Source: Bradyrhizobium canariense
GTDB lineage: Bacteria; Pseudomonadota; Alphaproteobacteria; Rhizobiales; Xanthobacteraceae
Assembly (NCBI RefSeq): GCF_900105125.1
Contig: NZ_LT629750.1
Coordinates: 868,001 to 932,000 of the forward strand
Direction of reading: 5' to 3'
Length of the DNA stretch: 64,000 bases
Shown piece by piece: positions 51,090 to 59,530 of this stretch; positions within the stretch are counted from its first letter, which is position 1; every line of letters starts with the position of its first letter. A program made the translations under genes and the position numbers. The notes under the pieces were generated by a model, which was not told the DNA's origin, made no database searches, and saw only the letters and a list, made by a program, of their open reading frames with translations.

Positions 51090-51275
51090 TTATTTCGGCG
51101 GCTGTAGCTCGCCCTGTAGCCAGCCGGAAGCGGCGCCGGTGGTAAAGGGATCAGACCGGTCACATTCCTCGCAGCGGTATGATCGCGAGCCTTTGCTGCC
51201 GGGGGTGAGGGCAAGCCTCATCGGCGATCCGCACGTCGGGCACGTTTTACGGGATGCCAGGTCAGTGTCCGCCAT
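51090..51275 (-). CDS. Small zinc-ribbon protein
   Basis: A 61-residue protein with CPTCGSPM and CEECDRSDP about 22 residues apart, a treble-clef or zinc-ribbon pair. I recall this short protein as frequent in Bradyrhizobium genomes. Function unknown; it may bind nucleic acid or protein. Confidence 0.7.
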   Translation of the reverse strand: MADTDLASRKTCPTCGSPMRLALTPGSKGSRSYRCEECDRSDPFTTGAASGWLQGELQPPK

Positions 51276-51546
51276 ACCTCATTTTGAAACTGCGCGTCTC
51301 GGAAGTCCATTCCAAAGGAAGCTGCTGCCGGAGCAAATTTTTGCGAGGTGAGGAGAGGCACTATTGCTGACCGGTCTTCGTCCGGATGACCCTACGCATG
51401 GGCACAAGCTCACCGCCGTGTGAACTCGATCATGCACGCGGGCGGCGCGTATCGGTCCTGCCGGTGCGACCGGCTTTCAGCGCCGCCTCAAGCTTCCAGA
51501 TCAGCGCATCGCCTGGGTCGCGCGCCACCCGATTTCAGCGATGGCG

Positions 51547-51954
51547 CTACTTCAGCAATCGCAGAAGGCTCCGGCCGGCCTTTGTCGATAGCTCCTTCGC
51601 ATCCAACGTGCTGTCGCTATCGGAATTTGCTGCATTAAAGCGCTGCTCGACCACGGCCAGATATTCATCCTTGGTCAGCGTGCCATCGTGATCGGGATCG
51701 GCATCTGCGAACTCTTTCGCACTCAACCTGCCCGCGAGTTCGCGCTTGTCGAGTGTGCCGTCGTGATCGCGGTCCAGTTTGTCGAACAATGCGGAGGCCG
51801 CTTTTTTGGCTTCTGCAAGATCGACAGTGCCATCATTGTCCGTATCCAGCATTCGGATTGCACTGGAGTGGCTCGATTTTCCGAACGCTGGAAGGGTACC
51901 ACCAATCAAAGTTGCGGCGGTCAGGGTGCGTAGAACGCTTCGTCGCGATATCAT
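51547..51954 (-). CDS. Tat-exported EF-hand protein
   Basis: A 135-residue protein with a twin-arginine signal (MISRRSVLRTLTAATLIGG) and four EF-hand-like loops: DTDNDGTVDLAE, DRDHDGTLDKRE, DPDHDGTLTKDE and NSDSDSTLDAKE, the last lacking the usual glycine. It should bind Ca2+ in the periplasm. ATG 51954 has GGAGGATC upstream; the frame is open further back. Confidence 0.82.
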   Translation of the reverse strand: MISRRSVLRTLTAATLIGGTLPAFGKSSHSSAIRMLDTDNDGTVDLAEAKKAASALFDKLDRDHDGTLDKRELAGRLSAKEFADADPDHDGTLTKDEYLAVVEQRFNAANSDSDSTLDAKELSTKAGRSLLRLLK

Positions 51955-52159
51955 CGAATGATCCTCCGAATTCGTTTCACCTATCCACAACCTTGCCTTG
52001 GGCAAGGTTTACGCTAGCCATAAGGATGTGCATCATTCGACGCAAGTAAAGCCGAATCTCCGGGGGTGGTCCGACTGCTTGCGAGCGAGAACCGCGCGGA
52101 GAATGGAACCAAATCGGGGCATTTGACGTTTTTAAGCTCGTTCCATGGGGATATGCGTG

Positions 52160-52420
52160 ATGTTGATGCGAGGGATCGCGGCGTTGGTCATGCTTCTAAC
52201 CTTGACCGAAATCACCTCTGCCGCAGAACGTTCTGGCATCTTGCATCGGGTATCCTGCACCGTCGTTAGATTCTACGTCGCCAGGTATTCGGTTTCAGCC
52301 GCCGAGACATGGGCGCGTGGCCATGGCGCCACAGACGCTGAGATCGATGCTGCCCGGCATTGCCTCAAAGATCAGCCCGCGCGAACGGCGCAGGCTGATC
52401 ATCAAACCGCGGCGCAGTGA
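52160..52420 (+). CDS. Small exported hypothetical protein
   Basis: An 86-residue protein with a signal peptide (MLMRGIAALVMLLTLTEITSAAE) and a short mature part with two cysteines (SCTVVRFYV and RHCLKDQ). An ATG 15 bases upstream is also possible. No family recognised. Confidence 0.55.
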   Translation: MLMRGIAALVMLLTLTEITSAAERSGILHRVSCTVVRFYVARYSVSAAETWARGHGATDAEIDAARHCLKDQPARTAQADHQTAAQ

Positions 52421-52480
52421 CTTCCTGTTGGCATCGCGGCGCGGCCGATGGTATGTAGGTCCATCGCAGGGAGCATACGC

Positions 52481-52771
52481 ATGAGAGTTTTTCGCGCTGT
52501 AGCGATCATCGCGTTACTGACCGTGCCGGCTTACGCCCAGGATCACGTGCAGAGATACGGTGAACAGGACAAGATCAAGTCGCTGCAACAGCTGCAGGAC
52601 GACAAGGATGCCGATAGCGCCTACAAGCGTTCGCTCGGCAACATTCCCGACAAGGGCCCCACCGATCCCTGGGGTAACGCGCGCAGCGCAGATGCGCCCA
52701 AGACGGTGGCAAAGCCTGCCGCCAAGAATGCTCCGGCGAAGCCGACCAAAACCGGCAGCAACGCCAATTAA
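52481..52771 (+). CDS. Small exported hypothetical protein, Lys/Ala-rich tail
   Basis: A 96-residue protein with a signal peptide (MRVFRAVAIIALLTVPAYAQ), a helical middle and a PAKNAPAKPTKT-type tail. ATG at 52481 starts right at the signal. No family recognised; the signal peptide makes it likely real. Confidence 0.6.
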   Translation: MRVFRAVAIIALLTVPAYAQDHVQRYGEQDKIKSLQQLQDDKDADSAYKRSLGNIPDKGPTDPWGNARSADAPKTVAKPAAKNAPAKPTKTGSNAN

Positions 52772-52938
52772 ATCACGATCAATCTGGCTGTCCTGAATAC
52801 TCCGGCGGCGCGCGCAGCCGTTGTGACGCCGCGTCGCGTGAAGAGCACCTTATCACTTTGATCAGCCGAGCCCTTCGTCAGGACTCGGCTCGGTATCCCT
52901 TGAATGCGATGCGCGCGGGGTGCGCGCATTGCGTCGGT

Positions 52939-53247
52939 TCAGACTTCGCGCGTATCGAACAAGATCATATCGGCGCCACCGGTCGCGAACTTCTGCACGT
53001 CTGCGGCCGCGGCTTTTCCCTCGGCGCTACCGAACCCGGCCTGTACCGCCGCGAGATTGTCGAAATAAAGCGTTGCGATCAGATGAAAACCGGAAGGCCC
53101 GGCCGGCGTGGCGACCGGCCCCCGGCTGACTTCATATTTCCTGAGGCCGGGTATCTTCTTCGCGATCGGAACGTGCGTCTCGAAATAATACTTGTCGAAG
53201 GCAGCAGTATCTTTTGGTGTCTTGTACATCACTACGACGTGGGCCAT
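52939..53247 (-). CDS. EthD-family protein
   Basis: A 102-residue alpha/beta barrel of the EthD group, small proteins sometimes needed for ether or hydrocarbon degradation but mostly of unknown role. Typical segments: MAHVVVMYKTPKDTAAFDKYYFE, THVPIAKKIPGLRKYEVS, and FHLIATLYFDNLAAVQAGF. AAGGAGGATGCC precedes the ATG. Confidence 0.85.
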   Translation of the reverse strand: MAHVVVMYKTPKDTAAFDKYYFETHVPIAKKIPGLRKYEVSRGPVATPAGPSGFHLIATLYFDNLAAVQAGFGSAEGKAAAADVQKFATGGADMILFDTREV

Positions 53248-53561
53248 GGCATCCTCCTTACTGTTTCTCAATCGGACAGTTGTACCCAAGCTTTCAGTTG
53301 GCCGCGATCTTTGTCAAGCGGCGATCGTCGCACGCACAGCCCACCAGCCGGTTCCGTGCGCCCATCTTCAGCTCCCGGCCATTACGAACACACCAATGTT
53401 GCGGCAACAACATAAGAGTCGAACCCCGCGATTGTCTGACGGTGCGGACTCAGACTGTCATCTCAATCGATTGTTGGCGTTCGCGCTCCCTCATCTTTCG
53501 TCGTAACAAAACAAGTCGCTCACGCGTGCTGCGCCGCCGCAAACAGATTGGGGCTTGCTAG
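53248..53561. other. No gene recognised
   Basis: 314 bases between the EthD gene and the second IS element. No frame has a recognisable product. It ends in the CTAG target site at 53558-53561. Confidence 0.4.
53558..53561. repeat. CTAG target duplication, left of IS 2
   Basis: Four-base direct repeat, second copy at 54411-54414. Confidence 0.75.
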
Positions 53562-54410
53562 GCTGAATCGACATTCAGCGTGTCCAGACCATAGCACTTG
53601 CGAGATGGATGAAGGCGAGGAAGTGAACCGCTCTGCGGTCGTAGCGGGTTGCGACGCGGCGGAAGTGCTTGAGCTTGTTGAAGCAGCGTTCGATGCGATT
53701 TCGCAGTCGATAGAGTGCCGGATCGTAGCTGTGGGGATGCTTGCGCGTAGGGTTTGGCGGGATCACCGCTGCGGCGCCGGTCGCTTCGATAGCCTCGCGC
53801 AAGGCGCGACTGTCATAGGCGCGATCGGCAATGACGTATTGGCCAGCGGAGCCTTTGATGAGAGCCTCGGCCTGCGTAACGTCACCGCTCTGGCCAGGCG
53901 TGAGGATAAAGCGCAGCGGCCGGCCAAGCGCATCGGCGAGCATGTGGATTTTGGTGGTCAATCCTCCTCGGGAACGCCCCAAAGCCTGGTTTTGGTCCCC
54001 CCTTTTCCGGTCGCGGCCTGCTGGTGGGCACGAACCAGGGTGGTATCGAGCATCAGATATTCGTTCTTGTGATCTTTGATGAGAGCCTCGAACATGCGCT
54101 CCCACACGCCATTCTTTGCCCAACGGGCGAAGCGCGTGTGCACGCTTTTCCACTTGCCATATCGAGGTGGCAGGTCGTGCCAATGCGCGCCGGAGCGCAA
54201 GACCCACAGAACAGCATTGACGAATAGGCGGTTGTCGGCACCGGTTCGACCAGGATCGCCGGCCTTGCCGGGCAAAAGCTCTGCGATCAGCCGCCACTGT
54301 GCCTCGGTAAGTTCATATCGCTTGACCATGCCTTATGCTCCGAATCAATTGATCCGGAACACAAGGAATCATCGCTAATCCGAACTGTGAATCCTGAATG
54401 TAGATTGGTC
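53562..54410 (-). mobile_element. IS5-family insertion sequence, 849 bp
   Basis: Inverted ends GCTGAATCGACATTCAG (left) and, on the other strand, GACCAATCTACATTCAG (right) agree at 13 of 17 positions. CTAG flanks both. It is a relative of the first IS but clearly a different element; its transposase is on the minus strand. It is in intergenic DNA, with no interrupted gene visible. Confidence 0.88.
53575..54329 (-). CDS. IS5-family transposase, two frames joined by -1 frameshift
   Basis: The first frame (54329 to 53958) gives the N-terminal part with YLMLDTTLVRAHQQAATGKGG. The second frame (ending 53575) gives GRSRGGLTTKIHMLADALGRP, the second catalytic Asp in YVIADRAYDSRALREA and the Glu region RNRIERCFNKLKHFRRVATRYDRR. 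They overlap at A4G6 (minus strand; 53997-54006), the likely -1 slip site. Both frames are intact. Confidence 0.87.
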
Positions 54411-54414
54411 CTAG
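54411..54414. repeat. CTAG target duplication, right of IS 2
   Basis: Second copy of the four-base direct repeat. Confidence 0.75.
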
Positions 54415-54553
54415 GCCGCTGTTTCTGAGAATTATGGAGATTGTGGGTCAGGCAGATGTGACGCCAATAGAGAAGTATCGAGAAGCCCCGTGGCCCGGTT
54501 CTCGCGCCGGCCGGAATCTCCTGCACATTGCGACAGAAAGGTCAGCGATCCCC

Positions 54554-55522
54554 ATGAAGGATTTTGCCGGAAAGATTGCGGTTATCACCGGAGGCGGCAC
54601 GGGCATGGGCCGCGAACTGGCGCGCCAACTCGTCGCCGAAGGCTGCAATGTGGCGATGTGCGATGTCTCGGCTGACGCGATGGCGGAGACCAAGCGCCTT
54701 TGCGAGGTCGAGAAACTGCCGCAGGGCTTGCGCGTCACCACGCATGTCGCCGATGTGTCGATCGAAGATCAGCTCAAGCGCTTTCGTGACGAACTCGCCG
54801 AGCAGCAGGCGACCGACAAGATCCATCTGCTGTTCAACAACGCCGGCATCGGCGGTGGCGGCAGCCTGTTCACCAATACGCGTGAACAGTGGGAGCGGAC
54901 GTTCAACATTTGCTGGGGCGGGGTTTACCTCGGTGTCCGCACTTTCCTGCCGATGCTGCTGAAATCAGATGAAGGCCACATCATCAACACCTCGAGCGTC
55001 AACGGTTTCTGGGCATCCGTCGGAATGGGGGTGTCGCACACCGCCTATAGCGCTGCCAAATTCGCGGTGAAGGGATTCACCGAGGCGCTGATTAACGATC
55101 TCAGGCTGAACGCACCGCATATTAAATGCTCCGTGGTGATGCCCGGTCATATCGGCACCTCGATCGTGTCCAATTCCCGAAAAGTGCAGAGCGGCACCGA
55201 ATCCGACCGGCTCAATCCGAACGAGATATTACAGGCGCGTCAGCGGCTGCAGGGCATGGGCACCAACACATCGGCGATGTCGGACGAGGATATCCAGAAT
55301 ATCGCGCTCGATCGCGCGCGAACTTTTCGTGATGAGGCTCCGATGACGGCCGCGGCTGCGGCCAAGGTCATCCTGGACGGCGTCAAAGCCGGACGCTGGC
55401 GCATTCTGGTCGGCGATGATGCCCATCTGCTCGATGAACGCGTACGGCAGGCGCCGGAACGCGCCTACGACGCCGAATTTTTCCAGAGTTTCGCGGCCGA
55501 GGTCGGCTGGCGGCTGGGCTGA
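54554..55522 (+). CDS. SDR-family NAD(P)-dependent oxidoreductase
   Basis: A 322-residue short-chain dehydrogenase. The nucleotide motif TGGGTGMGRELA (near residue 12), NNAGIG (near 95), the catalytic Ser in INTSSVNG and the YxxxK in YSAAKFAVKG (about 165) are all present. The C-terminal 70 residues form an extension found in a Bradyrhizobium/mycobacterial-type subgroup. Substrate unknown. The frame is open upstream, but ATG 54554 starts the Rossmann fold. Confidence 0.9.
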   Translation: MKDFAGKIAVITGGGTGMGRELARQLVAEGCNVAMCDVSADAMAETKRLCEVEKLPQGLRVTTHVADVSIEDQLKRFRDELAEQQATDKIHLLFNNAGIGGGGSLFTNTREQWERTFNICWGGVYLGVRTFLPMLLKSDEGHIINTSSVNGFWASVGMGVSHTAYSAAKFAVKGFTEALINDLRLNAPHIKCSVVMPGHIGTSIVSNSRKVQSGTESDRLNPNEILQARQRLQGMGTNTSAMSDEDIQNIALDRARTFRDEAPMTAAAAAKVILDGVKAGRWRILVGDDAHLLDERVRQAPERAYDAEFFQSFAAEVGWRLG

Positions 55523-55582
55523 CCTGCCGTCATTTGGGATATTGAACGGCGTCGATCTGGTTCGGAGGACCGAAGGCCGGCC

Positions 55583-56059
55583 TCACCTTCGCGCGACGCG
55601 CAGGTGAGAGTTCGGTTTGTAAGCAAGCCGGGTGTGACCCGCGCAATAGGGCAGGCCTTCGACCGGCGTGTTGCCGCAGAAACAGAAATCCTCGGCGCCG
55701 GGCGTGTTGATCGGCCAGCGGCATTTCTCCGCGCTTAACTCGAGCAACGAGCAGCGATGCCCGTCCTGGATCGGCTCTTCGGCGACGCGTTGCGGCTCGG
55801 CGTATAACGCGCGCAACATCTGATATTGGAGTCTCGGCGCCGTTTTCGGACGGCGTCCCTTCTCGCCATTTTTTCGAGGTGGGCGTCGTTCATCGCCGCT
55901 TCCTTCGCGCCTCAGGTTGAGACGGGAAAGCTTGCCAATGACGGCGTTGCGGCTGACGCCGATATCGGCGGCGATTTCGCGGCAGGATAGGCCCGCCTCG
56001 AAGCGGCTTTTCAGAAGTTCGATGCGTTCGTCGGTCCAGGTAGGCTCATTGGCGTGCAT
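55583..56059 (-). CDS. GcrA-family cell cycle regulator
   Basis: GcrA proteins act with sigma-70 at methylated promoters in alphaproteobacterial cell cycle control. The 158-residue protein has the N-terminal helix-turn-helix (WTDERIELLKSRFEAGLSCR, then ISRNAVIGKLSRL-like VSRNAVIGKLSRL) and the C-terminal Cys-rich sigma-binding part (CRWPINTPGAEDFCFCGNTP, then YCAGH). A basic linker lies between. Whether it is the main GcrA or a paralogue cannot be decided here. Confidence 0.9.
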   Translation of the reverse strand: MHANEPTWTDERIELLKSRFEAGLSCREIAADIGVSRNAVIGKLSRLNLRREGSGDERRPPRKNGEKGRRPKTAPRLQYQMLRALYAEPQRVAEEPIQDGHRCSLLELSAEKCRWPINTPGAEDFCFCGNTPVEGLPYCAGHTRLAYKPNSHLRVARR

Positions 56060-56136
56060 GTTGGTGGTCCCAGGCTGCGGGTGATCGTTCCAAATCCTGT
56101 GACCGCAGCGTCGACCGAACTGCCCGGCATCCGTTC

Positions 56137-56337
56137 TTATGGCGTCTTGCCATTGTCGCGGATTGAAAGCAGCCCATCCTTGATCGCGAGCCGAATACCT
56201 TCCTCCACCAGTGTCCTCGCTACGCCGGGAACGCTGGTGCCGTGGGTGCCCTGTTTCACCAGTTTTTCGAGATAGGCGATGGTGGAGAGCGCCAACGTGA
56301 TCGGAACGCGGTCGGTTTCGGCTTTTTCTGTGGCCAT
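56137..56337 (-). CDS. Small protein upstream of the gcrA-like gene (RHH-like?)
   Basis: A 66-residue protein (MATEKAETDRVPITLALSTI...) with a beta strand followed by two helices (AYLEKLVKQGTHGTSVPGVARTLVEEGIRLAI), the shape of a ribbon-helix-helix DNA-binding protein; that fold is a guess. It is 77 bases upstream of the gcrA-like start and may be in the same transcript. Confidence 0.65.
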   Translation of the reverse strand: MATEKAETDRVPITLALSTIAYLEKLVKQGTHGTSVPGVARTLVEEGIRLAIKDGLLSIRDNGKTP

Positions 56338-56625
56338 GCAAAAAGCTAGCCTCTAAAGGGTGTACTTAAAAGTAACTATTTAGACTCTATTTAGGTGTCT
56401 GTGGGAGTCAATAACGATTCGCGGTTCGCGATGCCGGCCATTGGAATCATTGGTAAAAACCGCGACGGCGATACCGTTCGCGGAGGTTGAGACGAAGCGG
56501 GGCCGATGAGGCGCAGCCTCTCGCGTGGCTGTCCCACAGGACTTGGCCACGTATCGCCGACGGCGATTTCCGAAAAAGCGTATCCTCAGATGCGCGGTGG
56601 CACAGCCAGGAACGACGCTGGCGCG

Positions 56626-57567
56626 TCACCCATGGACGACGGACTTCGCGATCATGCAGTGAATGCCCTTGGAGCCGTTCACGGTCTGGGTCACGCGCAG
56701 GTCCGCGGCCAGGCTGCACAGGGTGTAGGCGTCCTCGCGCGACAAATTGCGCTTTTCGCCAAGCAACACGATCATGTCGCGGAGCGCCCGCACCACACAT
56801 TGGTCGAGGTCGGGATCCATCGCCATCGTCATGTAATGCGTCGGTGTCTCGGCGCGGGGGCAGCCGAACCGCAAATCCTTGCGCAGCGTGAACTTGAAAC
56901 GTCCTCTCAATGCGGTCTCGATCGCGGTGACGCAGACTTCACCGTCGCCCTGGACGCCGTGGCCGTCGCCGCAGGAAAACAGGGCGCCCGGCACGAACAC
57001 TGGCAGATAGAGTTTGGCGCCCGGCCTTAATTCCTTGTTGTCGAGATTGCCGCCCATGGCGCGCGGGATCAGCGAGGAGATGCGGCCCCAGGCCGGCGGC
57101 GGCGCCACGCCCATCACGCCGAAGAACGGCGCCAGCGGCAGATCCAACCCCCACGGCAGACGGCCGACCATCCGTTTCTGGTCGAGCGGAATGTTGAGGA
57201 GCCGGGTCTCGTGGAAGTCGTCGGGCAGGGTGCCCGTCAGCGGACGGATCACGTTCCAGCCCCAGTCCTGCCGTAGCGCGATATCGAGGATGTCGATCTC
57301 CAGCACATCGCCGGGTTCGGCTTCTTCAATCGCAATCGGGCCGGTCAGGATGTGACCGGGCACCATTCGCTCATTTTTCGCGTGGACCTCGGCAAGTTCG
57401 GGCGGCACATGAAAGCGGGCGGGGTCCGGCACCACGTCCGGACCGCCGCTAAGGGTATCGACAGTCACCTCATCGCCGCTTGCGATAGTCAGGACCGGTT
57501 TCAGCCTGGCCTCGAAGAAACCCCAGTGACAGGTCTCGGGACTGGAATGCAGGTGATGATGCGTCAT
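56626..57567 (-). CDS. Acetamidase/formamidase family protein
   Basis: A 313-residue hydrolase of the FmdA_AmdA family, which releases ammonia from short amides. Recognisable parts are VPGHILTGPIAIEEAEPGDVLEIDI near residue 70 split by a His/Asp-rich metal region, ALFSCGDGHGVQGDGEVC around 205, and the N-terminal HHHLHSSPETCHWGFF. Substrate, if amide, is not known. It stands alone on the minus strand. Confidence 0.9.
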   Translation of the reverse strand: MTHHHLHSSPETCHWGFFEARLKPVLTIASGDEVTVDTLSGGPDVVPDPARFHVPPELAEVHAKNERMVPGHILTGPIAIEEAEPGDVLEIDILDIALRQDWGWNVIRPLTGTLPDDFHETRLLNIPLDQKRMVGRLPWGLDLPLAPFFGVMGVAPPPAWGRISSLIPRAMGGNLDNKELRPGAKLYLPVFVPGALFSCGDGHGVQGDGEVCVTAIETALRGRFKFTLRKDLRFGCPRAETPTHYMTMAMDPDLDQCVVRALRDMIVLLGEKRNLSREDAYTLCSLAADLRVTQTVNGSKGIHCMIAKSVVHG

Positions 57568-57740
57568 GAGGATTTCTCGAGTGGTTTGCTACAACTCTAT
57601 TCGCCGTTGCCGGGTTTGACTTGGCAATTCGGCGTGTTCTGAACCACGCCCTTCTGAAGTGGGATGGATACGCAGGTCAAGCCCGCGTATGACACCAAGC
57701 GCGAATCTCGGCCGAGGTCGATATCCAGGGGACAATTCCA

Positions 57741-58538
57741 TTGTTTTTCGTACTCTCCAAGACCGTGGGCATCATGCTGTTGCCGACCAATTTCCTGCTC
57801 GGAGCAGCTCTGGTTGGCGTGATTTTGCTCGCCACGCGATTTGCTTCGCTGGGCCGCAAGCTCATGATGGCTTCAATCGTTGTGCTCGCGATTGCCGGGT
57901 TTTCACCGCTTGGAAATTGGTTGCTCTATCCGCTGGAGACTCGATTCCCGCCATGGGATGCCGCGCACGGTGCGCCAGACGGCATTATCATCCTCGGGGG
58001 ATCGGTCGATGCCGATCTTTCGGCGGCGCATGATACAGCCGTGGTCCGAACCGCGGCCGATCGCATGATCGCTGCGGCCGCACTTGCCCGTCAGTATCCG
58101 AACGCCCGCATCATCTTCTCCGGCGGCAGCGGAAATTTGATATCGAACGACGCCAAGGAAGCCGACTATGCTGCCGAGGTGTTTGAAAGTCTCGGTATTC
58201 CCAAAGCGCGGCTGATGATGGAGCGGCGCTCGCGCAACACCCAGGAAAACGCCGAGTTCTCCAAAGCAATGGCGGCGCCGAAAAGCGGCGAGCGATGGCT
58301 GCTGGTGACGTCGGCGTATCACATGCCACGGTCGGTTGGCCTGTTTCGAAAAGCCGGTTTTGCGGTCGAACCATATCCGGTGGACTGGCGGGTCGGCGGG
58401 CGCGCCGATCTCGTTACCTTTTCGAGCATTGCAGACGAGGGGCTCGGACGAACAGACACCGGGCTGCGCGAATGGATCGGACTCGCGGCCTATTGGATCA
58501 CGGGCAAGATCGACAACGTGTTCCCAGGGCCAGCCTAG
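57741..58538 (+). CDS. YdcF-family (DUF218) membrane protein
   Basis: A 265-residue protein with two N-terminal membrane helices (about 12-32 and 42-60) and a DUF218 domain: DGIIILGGSVD, ARIIFSGGSGN, MMERRSRNTQENAEFS and LLVTSAYHMPRSVGLFRKAG. ElyC/SanA-type relatives act in the cell envelope. Start is TTG at 57741; no better ATG gives the first helix. Confidence 0.88.
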   Translation: MFFVLSKTVGIMLLPTNFLLGAALVGVILLATRFASLGRKLMMASIVVLAIAGFSPLGNWLLYPLETRFPPWDAAHGAPDGIIILGGSVDADLSAAHDTAVVRTAADRMIAAAALARQYPNARIIFSGGSGNLISNDAKEADYAAEVFESLGIPKARLMMERRSRNTQENAEFSKAMAAPKSGERWLLVTSAYHMPRSVGLFRKAGFAVEPYPVDWRVGGRADLVTFSSIADEGLGRTDTGLREWIGLAAYWITGKIDNVFPGPA

Positions 58539-58551
58539 AGCCGAGGCTTTA

Positions 58552-58590
58552 GGCTTTGTTTTGACGCGTTTTCCCCGCGTGAACCGGCCC
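58552..58590 (+). repeat. Dispersed GACGCGTTTTC repeat, copy 2
   Basis: TTTTGACGCGTTTTCCCCGC then GTGAACCGG, the plus-strand counterpart of the copy at 25991-26025. It lies just after the YdcF stop. Confidence 0.65.
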
Positions 58591-58703
58591 CCACACTTTG
58601 CCTGAAAGCGCTGTGGATGTAGTTGTCGCAACCCCCGGGCAATCGGGTTAGGATTGGGATAACGGGCGTGCGTGCCGGGCCGCGCCAATTTGGGAGTTAC
58701 GCC

Positions 58704-59489
58704 ATGCAGCAGCAAACGCCGCCGGAACAATTGGATTTGGCCAGCATGGTGGCCGATCTGAACAGCCTGCTTCGTCTGAAGACCACCGTGATCGGCATGA
58801 AGATGTTCGCGCACGTCGAGGACATGCTGGCGATCCCGAAGATCCGCCGCCCGACCGCCATCCATACCACCGACCAGATCGTCAGCATGGCCTCGCGGCT
58901 GGGCTGGACGGTCGGAATCACCGCGGACGACCTGGTCGGTGCGCAATGCCGTGCCGTGATCGGGCTTGGCCCGCAGGACGAGAAATGGCTCGCCGGCCAG
59001 TCCTATGTCGGCGTCTGGCATGGGACGGCGGAGGACGCGCGCAAACGCCAGGAAGCGCTGGACGTGGTGCCCTTCGGTCAATACCAGGCGCTGGCCGTGA
59101 GCCCGCTCTCCAGCGGAAGGCTTGATCCGCCGGACATTTGTCTAGTCTATGCGACACCCGGCCAGATGATCATCCTGATCAACGGTCTGCAATATACCGG
59201 CTACAAGAAGTTCGAATGGGGCGTGGTCGGGGAGACCGCGTGTGCCGATTCATGGGGGCGGGCGCTCAAGACCGGCGAACCCAGCCTGTCGCTGCCGTGC
59301 TTTGCGGAGCGGCGCTATGGGGGCGTGCCGGATGAAGAGATGCTGATGGCGCTGTCGCCTTCGCATCTGGCCAAGGCGATATCAGGCATGAAGGCGCTGG
59401 CCAGGAACGGTCTGCGCTATCCAATCGCGCCTTACGGGATTCAAAGCGACGTGCGCGCAGGCATGGGCGTGTCCTACGCCAAAAAGTAG
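58704..59489 (+). CDS. DUF169-family protein
   Basis: A 261-residue protein of DUF169, a family found in many bacteria and archaea and thought to bind nucleotides or cofactors; the function is unknown. Typical segments are LRLKTTVIGMKMF at the start, QCRAVIGLGPQDEKW, and GGVPDEEMLMALSPSHL near the end. GGGAG precedes the ATG at 58704. It is followed by the enoyl reductase-like gene in the same direction. Confidence 0.8.
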   Translation: MQQQTPPEQLDLASMVADLNSLLRLKTTVIGMKMFAHVEDMLAIPKIRRPTAIHTTDQIVSMASRLGWTVGITADDLVGAQCRAVIGLGPQDEKWLAGQSYVGVWHGTAEDARKRQEALDVVPFGQYQALAVSPLSSGRLDPPDICLVYATPGQMIILINGLQYTGYKKFEWGVVGETACADSWGRALKTGEPSLSLPCFAERRYGGVPDEEMLMALSPSHLAKAISGMKALARNGLRYPIAPYGIQSDVRAGMGVSYAKK

Positions 59490-59530
59490 TTGTCTGCGGC
59501 AACGAACACCTCACCTCAAGGAAATTGAAT

